Positions 1 through 11,399 of a stretch of DNA of 64,000 bases are shown here, piece after piece (within the stretch, counting starts at the first letter, position 1; every line of letters begins with the position of its first letter). This stretch comes from Hydractinia symbiolongicarpus (taxonomy: Eukaryota > Cnidaria > Hydrozoa > Anthoathecata > Hydractiniidae), in contig NC_079880.1 of NCBI RefSeq assembly GCF_029227915.1, positions 21,888,501 through 21,952,500 of the forward strand, given 5' to 3'. The position numbers and the translations under genes are program-made. The notes under the pieces were generated by a model, which worked only from the letters and a program-made list of their open reading frames with translations, was not told where the DNA came from and made no database searches.

Positions 1-114
1 TTGATTTACGACATACTATCTGAACAAAAGCGCTCCACCTGAATGTGTGGCACAGTTTACGGGTCTAATTAAACGCTCCACCGAGGGTCAACGCTTAGTC
101 AAAAAGCCTATATC

Positions 115-163
115 ATAATACCCGTATACGTCCGTCTCCCATAAAGGTACCGCAAGTAGCGAG
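115..163 (+). repeat. Dispersed repeat, copy 1
   Basis: This stretch holds a GTATAC-rich head followed by the block ggtaccgcaag and cgag. The same order of blocks recurs at 1270-1336 with spacer differences. It is probably an old copy of a small interspersed repeat; no inverted ends are visible. Confidence 0.4.
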
Positions 164-1269
164 ACGCATGCATGCGGTGTAACAAAGACTAGCAGAACCA
201 TGTATTCTTCCACGGGTTATCGACTAGTATTAAATAATTGCTCTTTAAACATTTGCCAAACGGGTTGCTAAATTGAAAACAATACTTTTGTTTATTGTGA
301 TAGCCATGGAAAAAAGAGAAAGTTAAAGATCAAAATAGCTAAATTGTGGAATATTTATGTTATGTTTATATGCATGATTGACATTTTTAAGCAACAAAAG
401 GCGTTAGAAAGCACTTAACACGATAAAACACGTAACACACGATTGTTTAAATTTCAACACTTTTTAAAAACTTCTCCTAAGTATTAAAAATCTTTTCTAT
501 TTAAATCAATGAAATCATAGGCTCTTTTTGTTCGTCCGAGTCTTTTGTTCTTAAAAATATGATCGAAGTGATTTTCTCCTAACAAACGGCTACTGGTTTT
601 TATGACCAATTGACGTTCATTGTTTTTATTTTAGCAGTTAAAGCTTGCGGTGGTGTACCAAAAAATCATGCGAGAATAGGAGTAACTACATCGCAATGCA
701 GATATAACTAGCATTTTAAGACAGAGATTTTAATGAAAAAAAGAGTTTTCTCTCCGAAGAATAAGAAGCAACTGGAGAACTTCTATATTCTCCCCTTTAC
801 AGGGATGATCGAAAAGCTAATGGATTTCGGCTGTACTAAAACAAACACCTATGAATGTGGAAACATGAGGAATGGTGAAATTCACCCATGCTTGGAATTT
901 GTTGCCGGCCCTTGAGTAGAAGAGAAACGCTCGTATGGAAGGAATTAAAAGTGGCCATTTTAAAGATTGTCGAAGGTTGAAAGTGTTGTCCACTGATAAA
1001 CAAACTAGAATCGGCTGCTAAGGGGTTGCAATGCGAGTGATACAGTAATGTTTCGTGCATCTTGTAATGAAATTTTATGCGTTGAACTTTAGAATTTCGT
1101 CAGATATTATTAATTCGGCAGCATGAAAAATTAATTTTTGCATAATTACATTGCGTGCAAAATTAAATTTTATTACTACAAAAGTCATATAGATATATGT
1201 TCACAGAAGTTTGTTTTGGGAAGAAACTAGCCATGTGAATTATTTTCAAAGTGTTTTTCTATATCTATA

Positions 1270-1336
1270 CTGTAATACCTGTATAGGTCTGTGTCTGCCT
1301 GTTTGTCACGCAAAACGGTACCGCAAGCATCGAGTT
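1270..1336 (+). repeat. Dispersed repeat, copy 2
   Basis: This is the partner of the repeat at 115-163, sharing gtaatacc, gtata, ggtct/gtccgt and acggtaccgcaag in the same order. It has extra bases between the blocks, so the copies are diverged. Confidence 0.4.
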
Positions 1337-1917
1337 TTACAAAATATCCCGCAGCGCCGCCTTTGTTTTGATCGCTCACGCGTAATAGACCAATCACGAG
1401 GCTCCATTTTCACTTATAACCAATCCAAGTTCTTCGATGCCTCAACATGCTGACGGAGGAAACATGCTACGATCGCGTTAAGCTCACGAAGGCCAATATG
1501 GTTTAAAAGTGATTGTATGAGGTTTGTAGGTCTCCTTTTAATCTTTTTCTCCTCTAAAAACTTTGTAGCTATAGGTATCTTTAGGAGGATGATGGGTTGT
1601 TTTCACATATTAAGATTTCATCAAGTTTGCTAGGCATGTATAAATCTTAAACAAACCAACTTTAAGATTTTGGCTAGCTAAAACATAGATTTCGAGGCAG
1701 AATCCTGCTTATTGCAGCTAGCTCTAGCTAGCTTTATTTATTCCTATACTTTTAAATTTTTTATTCAGTAGTACACAAGCTAGTCTTATTTATTCTTTCA
1801 AAGTTTGGTATATTATTATTTAATTTTATTACTATAACGTATTATTCAATGCCGGGGCGATTGCAAATCGAAGTCAAACAATATGTGGAAGACCTGTTGT
1901 AGCTGTTCGAAAAAAAT

Positions 1918-2830
1918 ATGGTTCGACAGTGCTGTAATTATCGGGCACTAAATGCTAAAACTGAGTTTCTTTTACCACGCATACAAGATGCTCTAGATGG
2001 TTTACAAGGGAAAAATTGGCTTTCAGTCCTCGAGCAACAAAAAGCTTACCATTAAACTTATTTAGATTCCTAAAGTCGACCAATAACAGCTTTATTCACT
2101 CCATGGGGTCTTTAGCACTGGATAAGAGTGCCATTTGGTTACTCCAATGCGCAGCCCATTTCAAAAGATTCATGGAGAATACCTTATATGACTTCAGAGA
2201 TGATTTTCCATTCCCCTATCTGGATGATGTGCTGGTCTATTCAAACACCTTTACTGATCATCTCAAGCATCTTCCACAGTTGGAAAAGTGAGACGCTTGT
2301 TAGGGTTGTTAAACTATTACAGAAAATACATTCCTGATTTCTCTAAAATCACTCACCCGTTGTTTACTCTACTGATGAAAGCAGGGTCAGGGAAATTCAA
2401 TGAGATAATTAAGTCATGTGCAGTTATTAGTTGGAAATCAAACCACCAGCAAGCTTTAGAGAAGCTGATTAATGCTCTCACTTCACCACCACTGTTAGGG
2501 TATCCCAATTTTAAGTTACCATTCATCCTGCATGTATATGCCTCATCAAAAGGGCTTAGTTGTGCACTTTATCAACAAGAAGAAGGAAGATTGAAAATCC
2601 TAGGATTTGACAGTAGGTTACTTAATAAAGCTGAGAAGCAATAGCATAGTTCCAAATTGGAGTTCTTATCTTTGAAGTGGGCAGTGTGTAAACACTTCAT
2701 AGATTACTTATTCTACGCTCCAAGGGTGGGTGTATTTACAGATAACAATCCACTACTTTACGTACTGTCAACAGCAAACTTAATTCGAGGACTTGCACTC
2801 AAAAATCACTCTCTACGAGGTATTTAATTT
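1918..2830 (+). pseudogene. Ty3/gypsy pol relic (reverse transcriptase and RNase H)
   Basis: This is a decayed polymerase of a Ty3/gypsy LTR retrotransposon. Near 1918 the frame reads like the RT palm start (YRALNAKT, then LPRIQDALDGLQG). A YLDD box within FPYLDDVLVYSNTF lies around 2209-2245. From 2288 to 2644 comes the connection region (LLGLLNYYRKYIPDFSKI) and RNase H start (LPFILHVYASSKGLSCALYQ), and the frame continues after a stop at 2642 with VFTDNN near 2731. The order is that of the family, but the copy is broken by several frameshifts and in-frame stops, and no protease, integrase or LTR is visible. It ends shortly before the tandem array. It is a dead fragment; the family call is firm. 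Confidence 0.85.
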
Positions 2831-2839
2831 TTGATCTTT

Positions 2840-3112
2840 TTGTGGATGAACTAAAATATCCTAAAATTAGATGAAAGTGAGATCACTGCCAACTAATTCA
2901 TCAGACAGCTAAAATAATGAAGTTTTCCTTTACATCGGATCAAATATTCGTTTTTTGGTAAAAAGGCATTAGACGCAGATTTTGGAACAAGACAGTGCGC
3001 GATGAGCCTGTTACGTACAACCAATGCTAGAAAGGTTCACATGCTGCAATGAATGCCTACTGTGAGTTTTCAGATGAAAAACATGATGCACAATAGTCGC
3101 TATTACACTGGA
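2840..3112. other. Spacer between gypsy relic and tandem array
   Basis: No gene or repeat structure is evident. The sequence becomes array monomer at about 3113, where gcgtttcaacatgtcagc begins. Confidence 0.5.
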
Positions 3113-6100
3113 GCGTTTCAACATGTCAGCATTCGAAGGTCTTCCAAATATCAAAACAGAATGTCAAAAAAGAGAAATAAAAATAAATTTCTACGGATGT
3201 TAAAAGTATAATAAAAATGTAGATTCATGTAATAATGTATGTTCAGCAATGTCGCACTAATAAAATTACATTTCATCCAAAACTAAATAACAAATGTCTA
3301 GACACACAGTAACTTATGCTGAGAACATAGGCAACGGGAGAGAAAAACTACGACAAGAAGGCATAAGAAAGCTTAAAATATTCATCTACTACAAAAATGC
3401 TTCTGGAGAATGTAATCATTGTCCCTTCAAATCCGCCGGGATCTTCATAAGAAACTACAGCATAACATGGACAGGTCAGATGATGTTTACTTATATTTAA
3501 TTATCATTATAACCCATGTTCGTTATATATCGTACGTTTAAAGTTAAAATAAAGTATTTAAATAAAAATGTTAAATCTTTCATATTTAGACACGAACCTA
3601 ATATAATACAGCAGCCTATTATAAATGACCACATGTTATCCGAAAGCCTTGTTCACTACCAATCTGCTACCCAAGAACTTGAATAACATATACTTTATTC
3701 AAAAGGAATTTTCGACAACGTAGAACGGTTGCTGGAATTCTCTGAGGTCAAGGGTCATAAAAAGATGCTGCGATTGAAGAAGAAAAGAAATTGGCACTTG
3801 CATATCATCATGCTAAAGTATTTAGAGAAACAACTGACAGAGAATACCCAAAATTTAAAGAAACGACATTATGTTCAATAGATGGAGATCATTTACATAA
3901 ATGGGTATCACTCAAAGAACATGAATTTAACGAACTTTATAATAGATGCTATATGTATACTGTTTAACTACGACAAGAAGGCATAAGAAAGCTTAAAATA
4001 TTCATCTACTACAAAAATGCTTCTGGAGAATGTAATCATTGTCCCTTCAAATCCGCCGGGATCTTCATAAGAAACTACAGCATAACATGGACAGGTCAGA
4101 TGATGTTTACTTATATTTAATTATCATTATAACCCATGTTCGTTATATATGTATATGTATAGCGTTTCAACATGTCAGCATTCGAAGGTCTTCCAAATAT
4201 CAAAACAGAATGTCAAAAAAGAGAAATAAAAATAAATTTCTACGGATGTTGAAAGTATAATAAAAATGTAGATTCATGTAATAATGTATGTTCAGCAATG
4301 TCGCACTAATAAAATTACATTTCATCCAAAACTAAATAACAAATGTCTAGACACACAGTAACTTATGCTGAGAACATAGGCAACGGGAGAGAAAAACTAC
4401 GACAAGAAGGCATAAGAAAGCTTAAAATATTCATCTACTACAAAAATGCTTCTGGAGAATGTAATCATTGTCCCTTCAAATCCGCCGGGATCTTCATAAG
4501 AAACTACAGCATAACATGGACAGGTCAGATGATGTTTACTTATATTTAATTATCATTATAACCCATGTTCGTTATATATCGTACGTTTAAAGTTAAAATA
4601 AAGTATTTAAATAAAAATGTTAAATCTTTCATATTTAGACACGAACCTAATATAATACAGCAGCCTATTATAAATGACCACATGTTATCCGAAAGCCTTG
4701 TTCACTACCAATCTGCTACCCAAGAACTTGAATAACATATATTTTATTCAAAAGGAATTTTCGACAACGTAGAACGATTGCTGGAATTCTCTGAGGTCAA
4801 GGGTCATAAAAAGATGCTGCGATTGAAGAAGAAAAGAAATTGGCACTTGCATATCATCATGCTAAAGTATTTAGAGAAACAACTGACAGAGAATACCCAA
4901 AATTTAAAAAAAACGACATTATGTTCAATAGATGGAGATCATTTACATAAATGGGTATCACTCAAAGAACATGAATTTAACGAACTTTATAATAGATGCT
5001 ATATGTATACTGTTTAACTACGACAAGAAGGCATAAGAAAGCTTAAAATATTCATCTACTACAAAAATGCTTCTGGAGAATGTAATCATTGTCCCTTCAA
5101 ATCCGCCGGGATCTTCATAAGAAACTACAGCATAACATGGACAGGTCAGATGATGTTTACTTATATTTAATTATCATTATAACCCATGTTCGTTATATAT
5201 GTATATGTATAGCGTTTCAACATGTCAGCATTCGAAGGTCTTCCAAATATCAAAACAGAATGTCAAAAAAGAGAAATAAAAATAAATTTCTACGGATGTT
5301 GAAAGTATAATAAAAATGTAGATTCATGTAATAATGTATGTTCAGCAATGTCGCACTAATAAAATTACATTTCATCCAAAACTAAATAACAAATGTCTAG
5401 ACACACAGTAACTTATGCTGAGAACATAGGCAACGGGAGAGAAAAACTACGACAAGAAGGCATAAGAAAGCTTAAAATATTCATCTACTACAAAAATGCT
5501 TCTGGAGAATGTAATCATTGTCCCTTCAAATCCGCCGGGATCTTCATAAGAAACTACAGCATAACATGGACAGGTCAGATGATGTTTACTTATATTTAAT
5601 TATCATTATAACCCATGTTCGTTAAATATCGTACGTTTAAAGTTAAAATAAAGTATTTAAATAAAAATGTTAAATCTTTCATATTTAGACACGAACCTAA
5701 TATAATACAGCAGCCTATTATAAATGACCACATGTTATCCGAAAGCCTTGTTCACTACCAATCTGCTACCCAAGAACTTGAATAACATATATTTTATTCA
5801 AAAGGAATTTTCGACAACGTAGAACGGTTGCTGGAATTCTCTGAGGTCAAGGGTCATAAAAAGATGCTGCGATTGAAGAAGAAAAGAAATTGGCACTTGC
5901 ATATCATCATGCTAAAGTATTTAGAGAAACAACTGACAGAGAATACCCAAAATTTAAAGAAACGACATTATGTTCAATAGATGGAGATCATTTACATAAA
6001 TGGGTATCACTCAAAGAACATGAATTTAACGAACTTTATAATAGATGCTATATGTATACTGTTTAACTACGACAAGAAGGCATAAGAAAGCTTAAAATAT

Positions 6101-8158
6101 TCATCTACTACAAAAATGCTTCTGGAGAATGTAATCATTGTCCCTTCAAATCCGCCGGGATCTTCATAAGAAACTACAGCATAACATGGACAGGTCAGAT
6201 GATGTTTACTTATATTTAATTATCATTATAACCCATGTTCGTTATATATGTATATGTATAGCGTTTCAACATGTCAGCATTCGAAGGTCTTCCAAATATC
6301 AAAACAGAATGTCAAAAAAGAGAAATAAAAATAAATTTCTACGGATGTTGAAAGTATAATAAAAATGTAGATTCATGTAATAATGTATGTTCAGCAATGT
6401 CGCACTAATAAAATTACATTTCATCCAAAACTAAATAACAAATGTCTAGACACACAGTAACTTATGCTGAGAACATAGGCAACGGGAGAGAAAAACTACG
6501 ACAAGAAGGCATAAGAAAGCTTAAAATATTCATCTACTACAAAAATGCTTCTGGAGAATGTAATCATTGTCCCTTCAAATCCGCCGGGATCTTCATAAGA
6601 AACTACAGCATAACATGGACAGGTCAGATGATGTTTACTTATATTTAATTATCATTATAACCCATGTTCGTTAAATATCGTACGTTTAAAGTTAAAATAA
6701 AGTATTTAAATAAAAATGTTAAATCTTTCATATTTAGACACGAACCTAATATAATACAGCAGCCTATTATAAATGACCACATGTTATCCGAAAGCCTTGT
6801 TCACTACCAATCTGCTACCCAAGAACTTGAATAACATATATTTTATTCAAAAGGAATTTTCGACAACGTAGAACGATTGCTGGAATTCTCTGAGGTCAAG
6901 GGTCATAAAAAGATGCTGCGATTGAAGAAGAAAAGAAATTGGCACTTGCATATCATCATGCTAAAGTATTTAGAGAAACAACTGACAGAGAATACCCAAA
7001 ATTTAAAAAAAACGACATTATGTTCAATAGATGGAGATCATTTACATAAATGGGTATCACTCAAAGAACATGAATTTAACGAACTTTATAATAGATGCTA
7101 TATGTATACTGTTTAACTACGACAAGAAGGCATAAGAAAGCTTAAAATATTCATCTACTACAAAAATGCTTCTGGAGAATGTAATCATTGTCCCTTCAAA
7201 TCCGCCGGGATCTTCATAAGAAACTACAGCATAACATGGACAGGTCAGATGATGTTTACTTATATTTAATTATCATTATAACCCATGTTCGTTATATATG
7301 TATATGTATAGCGTTTCAACATGTCAGCATTCGAAGGTCTTCCAAATATCAAAACAGAATGTCAAAAAAGAGAAATAAAAATAAATTTCTACGGATGTTG
7401 AAAGTATAATAAAAATGTAGATTCATGTAATAATGTATGTTCAGCAATGTCGCACTAATAAAATTACATTTCATCCAAAACTAAATAACAAATGTCTAGA
7501 CACACAGTAACTTATGCTGAGAACATAGGCAACGGGAGAGAAAAACTACGACAAGAAGGCATAAGAAAGCTTAAAATATTCATCTACTACAAAAATGCTT
7601 CTGGAGAATGTAATCATTGTCCCTTCAAATCCGCCGGGATCTTCATAAGAAACTACAGCATAACATGGACAGGTCAGATGATGTTTACTTATATTTAATT
7701 ATCATTATAACCCATGTTCGTTATATATCGTACGTTTAAAGTTAAAATAAAGTATTTAAATAAAAATGTTAAATCTTTCATATTTAGACACGAACCTAAT
7801 ATAATACAGCAGCCTATTATAAATGACCACATGTTATCCGAAAGCCTTGTTCACTACCAATCTGCTACCCAAGAACTTGAATAACATATATTTTATTCAA
7901 AAGGAATTTTCGACAACGTAGAACGGTTGCTGGTATTCTCTGAGGTCAAGGGTCATAAAAAGGTGCTGCGATTGAAGAAGAAAAGAAATTGGCACTTGCA
8001 TATCATCATGCTAAAGTATTTAGAGAAACAACTGACAGAGAATACCCAAAATTTAAAGAAACGACATTATGTTCAATAGATGGAGATCATTTACATAAAT
8101 GGGTATCACTCAAAGAACATGAACTTAACGAACTTTATAATAGATGCTATATGTATAC
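3113..8158 (+). repeat. Tandem array, about 4.8 monomers of 1,049/1,050 bp
   Basis: Head-to-tail copies begin near 3113, 4162, 5212, 6261 and 7311; the last is truncated near 8158. Copy-to-copy identity is very high. The period alternates 1,049 and 1,050 bp because copies 2 and 4 carry a longer A run (ttaaaaaaaacg) where copies 1, 3 and 5 read ttaaagaaacg. Copies 2 and 4 also share agaacgattg against agaacggttg in 1, 3 and 5, giving a two-monomer higher-order period of 2,099 bp. Copies 3 and 4 share another variant (cgttaaatatcg). Each monomer contains two copies of a block of about 180 bp 618 bp apart. Reading frames of 68, 73 and 79 residues recur with the monomer, but I recognise no domain. 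The outermost copy carries private changes, as expected from homogenisation by unequal exchange. Confidence 0.95.
3348..3530 (+). repeat. Internal direct repeat of the monomer, first copy
   Basis: This block of about 180 bp (ctacgacaagaaggc to cgttatatat) recurs at 3967-4150 inside the same monomer and in both places of every later monomer. The 1.05-kb period is therefore itself built on an older internal duplication. It contains most of the recurrent 68-residue frame, whose CNHC segment is cysteine-rich but too short to call a zinc finger. Confidence 0.9.
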
Positions 8159-8195
8159 TTTTTCATATTTCGTTTTTTTTGCATTATGCTTATGA
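7981..8195 (+). other. Recurrent unidentified reading frame, terminal copy
   Basis: Across monomers one frame stays open for roughly 60 residues and includes EEKKLALAYHHAKVFRETTD and CSIDGDHLHKWVSLKEHE. The terminal copy adds a short hydrophobic tail after the array ends. The composition looks protein-like (charged, few low-complexity runs), so this may be an exon of a gene caught in the amplification. I do not recognise it, and no start or splice signals are compelling. Confidence 0.3.
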
Positions 8196-8375
8196 AAAGG
8201 CAAGTAGCTTAATAACTTTTCATGGCCTAATGAATATACTCTAATATTAAATACTTTATAATTTTAATAATTGTACATATTATATAACTTTATGTATTGT
8301 ACATGCTACCTTACTAAAGTAGTGGATATCTGAAACTTCGATATCATTAAATACTTATAAGTTCGTTGGAAGTAT
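8159..8375. other. AT-rich spacer after the array
   Basis: Nothing is recognisable here. Array homology stops at about 8158. Confidence 0.5.
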
Positions 8376-8513
8376 TTGTACCAAGATTTAGATTATTTTG
8401 TATATATTCCATGGAATTCCCCTATTGCAAATTCTTCAACTTCAAAACCGCGTCAAAATGTCCAACCTCCAACCACGCATCCTAATCAAACGCTAACTAA
8501 AACGACCGTTTCC
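8376..8513 (+). pseudogene. Possible 5' part of the USP-like relic, left of the inserted element
   Basis: An open, Pro/Thr/Asn-rich frame ends exactly at the inverted-repeat element that starts at 8516. The sequence right of the element (from 11400) runs directly into the USP-like catalytic start, so the two flanks may be one gene split by insertion. The composition resembles the low-complexity lead often found before such catalytic domains. This join is an inference from position only. Confidence 0.3.
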
Positions 8514-8515
8514 TA

Positions 8516-8720
8516 CGGTGGTTTCTTTGTGCCATCACAATTTGCACAAAAACCTTAATAAATTCTCCGTTTGCATACTTTGTTCAATTTGCAAGGTAGC
8601 TACCCTCTACCGTGCAAATTGCAAGCTAGCTACGCTCTACTGTGTAGCTTACAAGGTAGCTACGCTCTATCGAGCAATTTGCAAGGTAGCAACGCTCATC
8701 ATGTAATTTGCAACATAGCG
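8516..8720 (+). repeat. Left inverted terminal repeat with 30-bp minisatellite
   Basis: After the outer end, gcaaggtagc-type cores start at 8591, 8621, 8651, 8681 and about 8710, exactly 30 bp apart, each followed by tacgctcta-like sequence. The whole block is inverted relative to 11178-11397. Confidence 0.85.
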
Positions 8721-8818
8721 TTGTATTATGATGTATGTAGCGGCGCTAAAGAACAAATCATTCATGGAGGAGAGCTACTGTACTTTAAAAAGAGAACATT
8801 TTGACAAACAAGCCATAG

Positions 8819-9281
8819 GTGACATCCTCAGTGAGAGTCAAATCTATATCTTTCCAACTTCACATAACATTGAAGGTCTTTGTTGAAACGCTGCCAGAAT
8901 ATGCCTTATACGTTTACCTGCAAACTATAGTAGATGGACCTTTTGGTGGGATGTTACGAAAAAATGTTGAAAACATTCATGAATGCACCATAACAAGTGC
9001 TGAAAGCCTAATATCTTTTTTAAAAGTTAAGTTAGTCAATTGGAGCAAAAGTTACTACTTGGTTCCATCGATACTTGCGTTCTTACACCAAATTGGAGCT
9101 ACTATTGTTTGTACAATTCATTTCTGGTTCTTCAACTATATCTCCGAATGATACTTTTAAGATTGAATTTTGTAGATCAACCTCTAGCATATCTTCATCT
9201 TATAACAACCACCTGCTTAAAAGTTTTGATGAAAAAAAAATTTTTAAGCTGTTAGTTTCACACAATTTCAAAGCAATTTAA
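8819..9281 (+). pseudogene. HECT-type ubiquitin ligase C-lobe-like relic
   Basis: Two overlapping frames carry a pattern I associate with HECT C-lobes of cnidarian transposon-linked proteins. A helical stretch including PEYALYVYLQTIVDGPFGG (about 8880-8950) and ITSAESLISFLK comes first. After a frameshift near 9070 comes LLLFVQFISGSSTIS, then KIEFCRSTSSISSSYNNHLL (about 9100-9215). In HECT ligases this is the fold around the catalytic cysteine in a TC-containing loop; here that loop reads SSYNNHL, so the cysteine is not preserved. It lies inside the inverted-repeat element and converges on the integrase-core relic. A chance resemblance is possible. Confidence 0.45.
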
Positions 9282-10059
9282 CCACATATATGAACTCAAA
9301 AAATTAGTATTTTGATGATGAACCAATTTTAGATTGATAGTGACATATATTTTTTTAGTTTATATTTTTTTAAAGGCTGTTTTTGCTGCATTTTTTGAAT
9401 GACTTCTTTATACTTTGTTAAGTCCATTATCAACATTGTGATGCATATGGTCCACAACCGTTCCCTCTTTGGTTAGTCCTTCCATGGCTGAAACGTTCTG
9501 TTAATTTATAACGGAACTCATTATTTAATTTAGCTTAGTTTTTTTCTTCAACAAACCCTAATCTTTTTATTTTGATTACCATAATCATAACATTTCTTAG
9601 AAAGCGTGGTACGTAGTCAACATGTAACATTAAGATGTTTTTTGTTTTTTGTCATTGCACTTATTATTGTGTAAGTCAATTTTTTTAAGACGACTTAAAA
9701 AGCCTTTAGGTAGGTTTTTGTTGCAGGTACCAAGCTGTATTCACCAGCTCAACTGTGTTTACAACCCCTGATTTGCACTTGTTTTTCTTGTTTTCCTTAT
9801 TATTAATCACACAAAAAGTGAAATTTATGTTGGGGAGATTTTTGATTGTAAAAATGTTATTAAATTTATTAATGCATACTTCTGCAGCAGAAATGTCACT
9901 AATTTACCCCTCTGGAAATGTAAGATGTTGTAATTGACAGTACCTATAATACCAACCTTATAAAAAACCGTCAGCGTAAGGTAAAACATATAACAAACAA
10001 CAATACTACTATACTCTTTTATATATTTCTTATGGGTTGTATAAGCATTTGATACAGGT
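9282..10059. other. AT-rich interior of the foldback-like element
   Basis: This is the spacer between the two convergent relics. Short frames are present, but nothing recognisable. Confidence 0.5.
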
Positions 10060-10980
10060 GTAAGCATTCTACTGGATTTTCATCCATCCGTAAATTATTC
10101 CTATTTATCAAAATAGTCGCTAGTTCTAAAAATTCCATAGAATACAGGATGTCAGAATTTGCTTCTTGCTCGTAAGCAGACGTTACCACTGGCAAGTCTT
10201 AATAATTGTTAATTAATTTAGGACTAAAGTTCGGTCTTCCTACTTTCGCATTGATTAATCAGAATCAAAGGTAGATCGAATAGCATGACTGTTCCATGAT
10301 CGGCTAAACGCTTCCAAATGAAATCTTAACAATTTGAAAAAACGAAAAGGGCGCACTGGCTTTCTATGGGGTTAGTAAAATCCAGGTGGTTAGCTGCCAT
10401 TAAGTCCTTGAAAAAATTTATCCAGAAATTAGTCCAGGATCTTCTTAGTTGCGACCACAAACTTCTATTTTTGATCAGAGACGGACGTCCCATACTGAAA
10501 ACTTTATTGACTCGCGCAGTTGCCAGAATGTTCTCTTCAAAGAAACCTTTGGCAACCAGCAACTAAGACATTTTCTGTTCCACGATCCCCGACAATTGCG
10601 CTAGGCAAACTTTGTAACTACCCTATGTATGTGACAAACAGATTTAAAATCTTCTTGGGATTCTTGTTGGAGCTAACTAGCTTAATCCACAGTATGCGAC
10701 GAATAAACCTGTCAATCGCATCGTGTATACTAAAATCGTACAGTTTAAGTTTATCGTAGTCATCAATATGCCACAGCCACTTTGTGCCTCTTGAGAAATA
10801 CTGTTGACTGTGTAAATGTTTTCTTCATCTCCTTTCAACCCCTCCTGTGTCCACGTCCTTCAAATAAAGCGTTAGAACAGTGGCCTTTTCTGTATAGATT
10901 CTTCGTGCGAAGGATACGATGCAACCTAACGCAGGCATATGTCAATTCCATGGAATTAAGTACATATGACGTATTTCTTC
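10060..10980 (-). pseudogene. Integrase-core (rve-like) transposase relic
   Basis: Read on the minus strand, the order is GVERR (about 10835), then WLWHIDDYDKLKLYDFSIHD (about 10790-10730), RRILWIKLVSSNKNPK (about 10710-10660), IVGDRGTENV (about 10590-10565), and SQLRRSWTNFWINFFKDL (about 10450-10390). It then reads RSWNSHAIRS (about 10290). This is the motif order of the large integrase core domain family of fish and cnidarian genomes: DDE/D-type catalytic domains with the first D in WHID and the second in GDRGTEN. Both aspartates are visible. In-frame stops (for example near 10618, 10824 and 10255) and at least one frameshift near 10560 kill it. Its position inside inverted ends suggests it was the element's own transposase. 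Confidence 0.8.
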
Positions 10981-11177
10981 GTAGCTGTATCTATATCTAC
11001 AGTATGTTTTTATCACATCTACCTTTTCAGATAATCCAGTTATAGAGCTGAATATCATAGCTTTACAAGAGAAGCAGCATGGCTACCTGTAAATACGGCT
11101 GCTTTATCTATTATTTTTAAAATAATGACTCATGTCTATACTTCAGAACAACACATGTCATGTTTGAACAAGTTGTA

Positions 11178-11397
11178 CAATAGAATGTCGCTACCTTGAA
11201 AATGCACGGTAGAGCCGTTCTACCTTGCAAGTTGCATAGTAGAACGGCGCTACCTTGCAAGTTGCACGGTAGAGGGTAGCTGCCTTGAAAGCTGCACAAT
11301 AGAGGGCTACCTTTCAAGTCGGACGATAGGGTGTAGCAACCTTGCAAGCAATTATTAAGGTTGTTGTGCAAATTGTAATGGCACATAAAAACCACCG
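11178..11397 (-). repeat. Right inverted terminal repeat with 30-bp minisatellite
   Basis: gctaccttgcaa-type cores occur about every 30 bp (11190, 11220, 11250, 11280, about 11307, about 11337) and are followed by aattattaaggtt, ttgtgcaaattg and aaaccaccg. This is the inverse complement of the left end. Confidence 0.85.
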
Positions 11398-11399
11398 TA

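Larger units (their letters stand above)
1..1850. other. AT-rich stretch without recognisable gene
   Basis: I see only short open frames with no recognisable domain, low-complexity AT-rich sequence and two copies of a small dispersed repeat (listed separately). The 60-residue frame near 733-915 and the 80-residue frame near 1211-1453 have no motif or splice context that would support a gene. Confidence 0.6.
8516..11397. mobile_element. 2.9-kb foldback-like DNA transposon with 30-bp-iterated inverted ends and TA target duplication
   Basis: The ends are inverted copies (cggtggtttctttgtgcca at the left; its near-complement ends at 11397), each followed inward by gcacaa, aaccttaataa and then five to six 30-bp iterations of gcaaggtagc. 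TA is present just outside both ends (8514-8515 and 11398-11399), consistent with a TA target duplication. Inside are a HECT C-lobe-like relic on the plus strand and an integrase-core relic on the minus strand, convergent with each other. This resembles a two-gene autonomous element now decayed. The superfamily is not assigned. Confidence 0.75.

Noticed and set aside
836-1060. 74-residue minus-strand frame
   Set aside because: No motif, no splice context and overlap with an equally unsupported plus-strand frame.
3113-8158. CRISPR array
   Set aside because: Repeats are contiguous 1-kb monomers without unique spacers; the eukaryotic context also argues against it.
8591-8720. CRISPR-like short repeats at 30-bp spacing
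   Set aside because: The units are continuous degenerate iterations mirrored at the other end of a transposon, with no distinct spacers.
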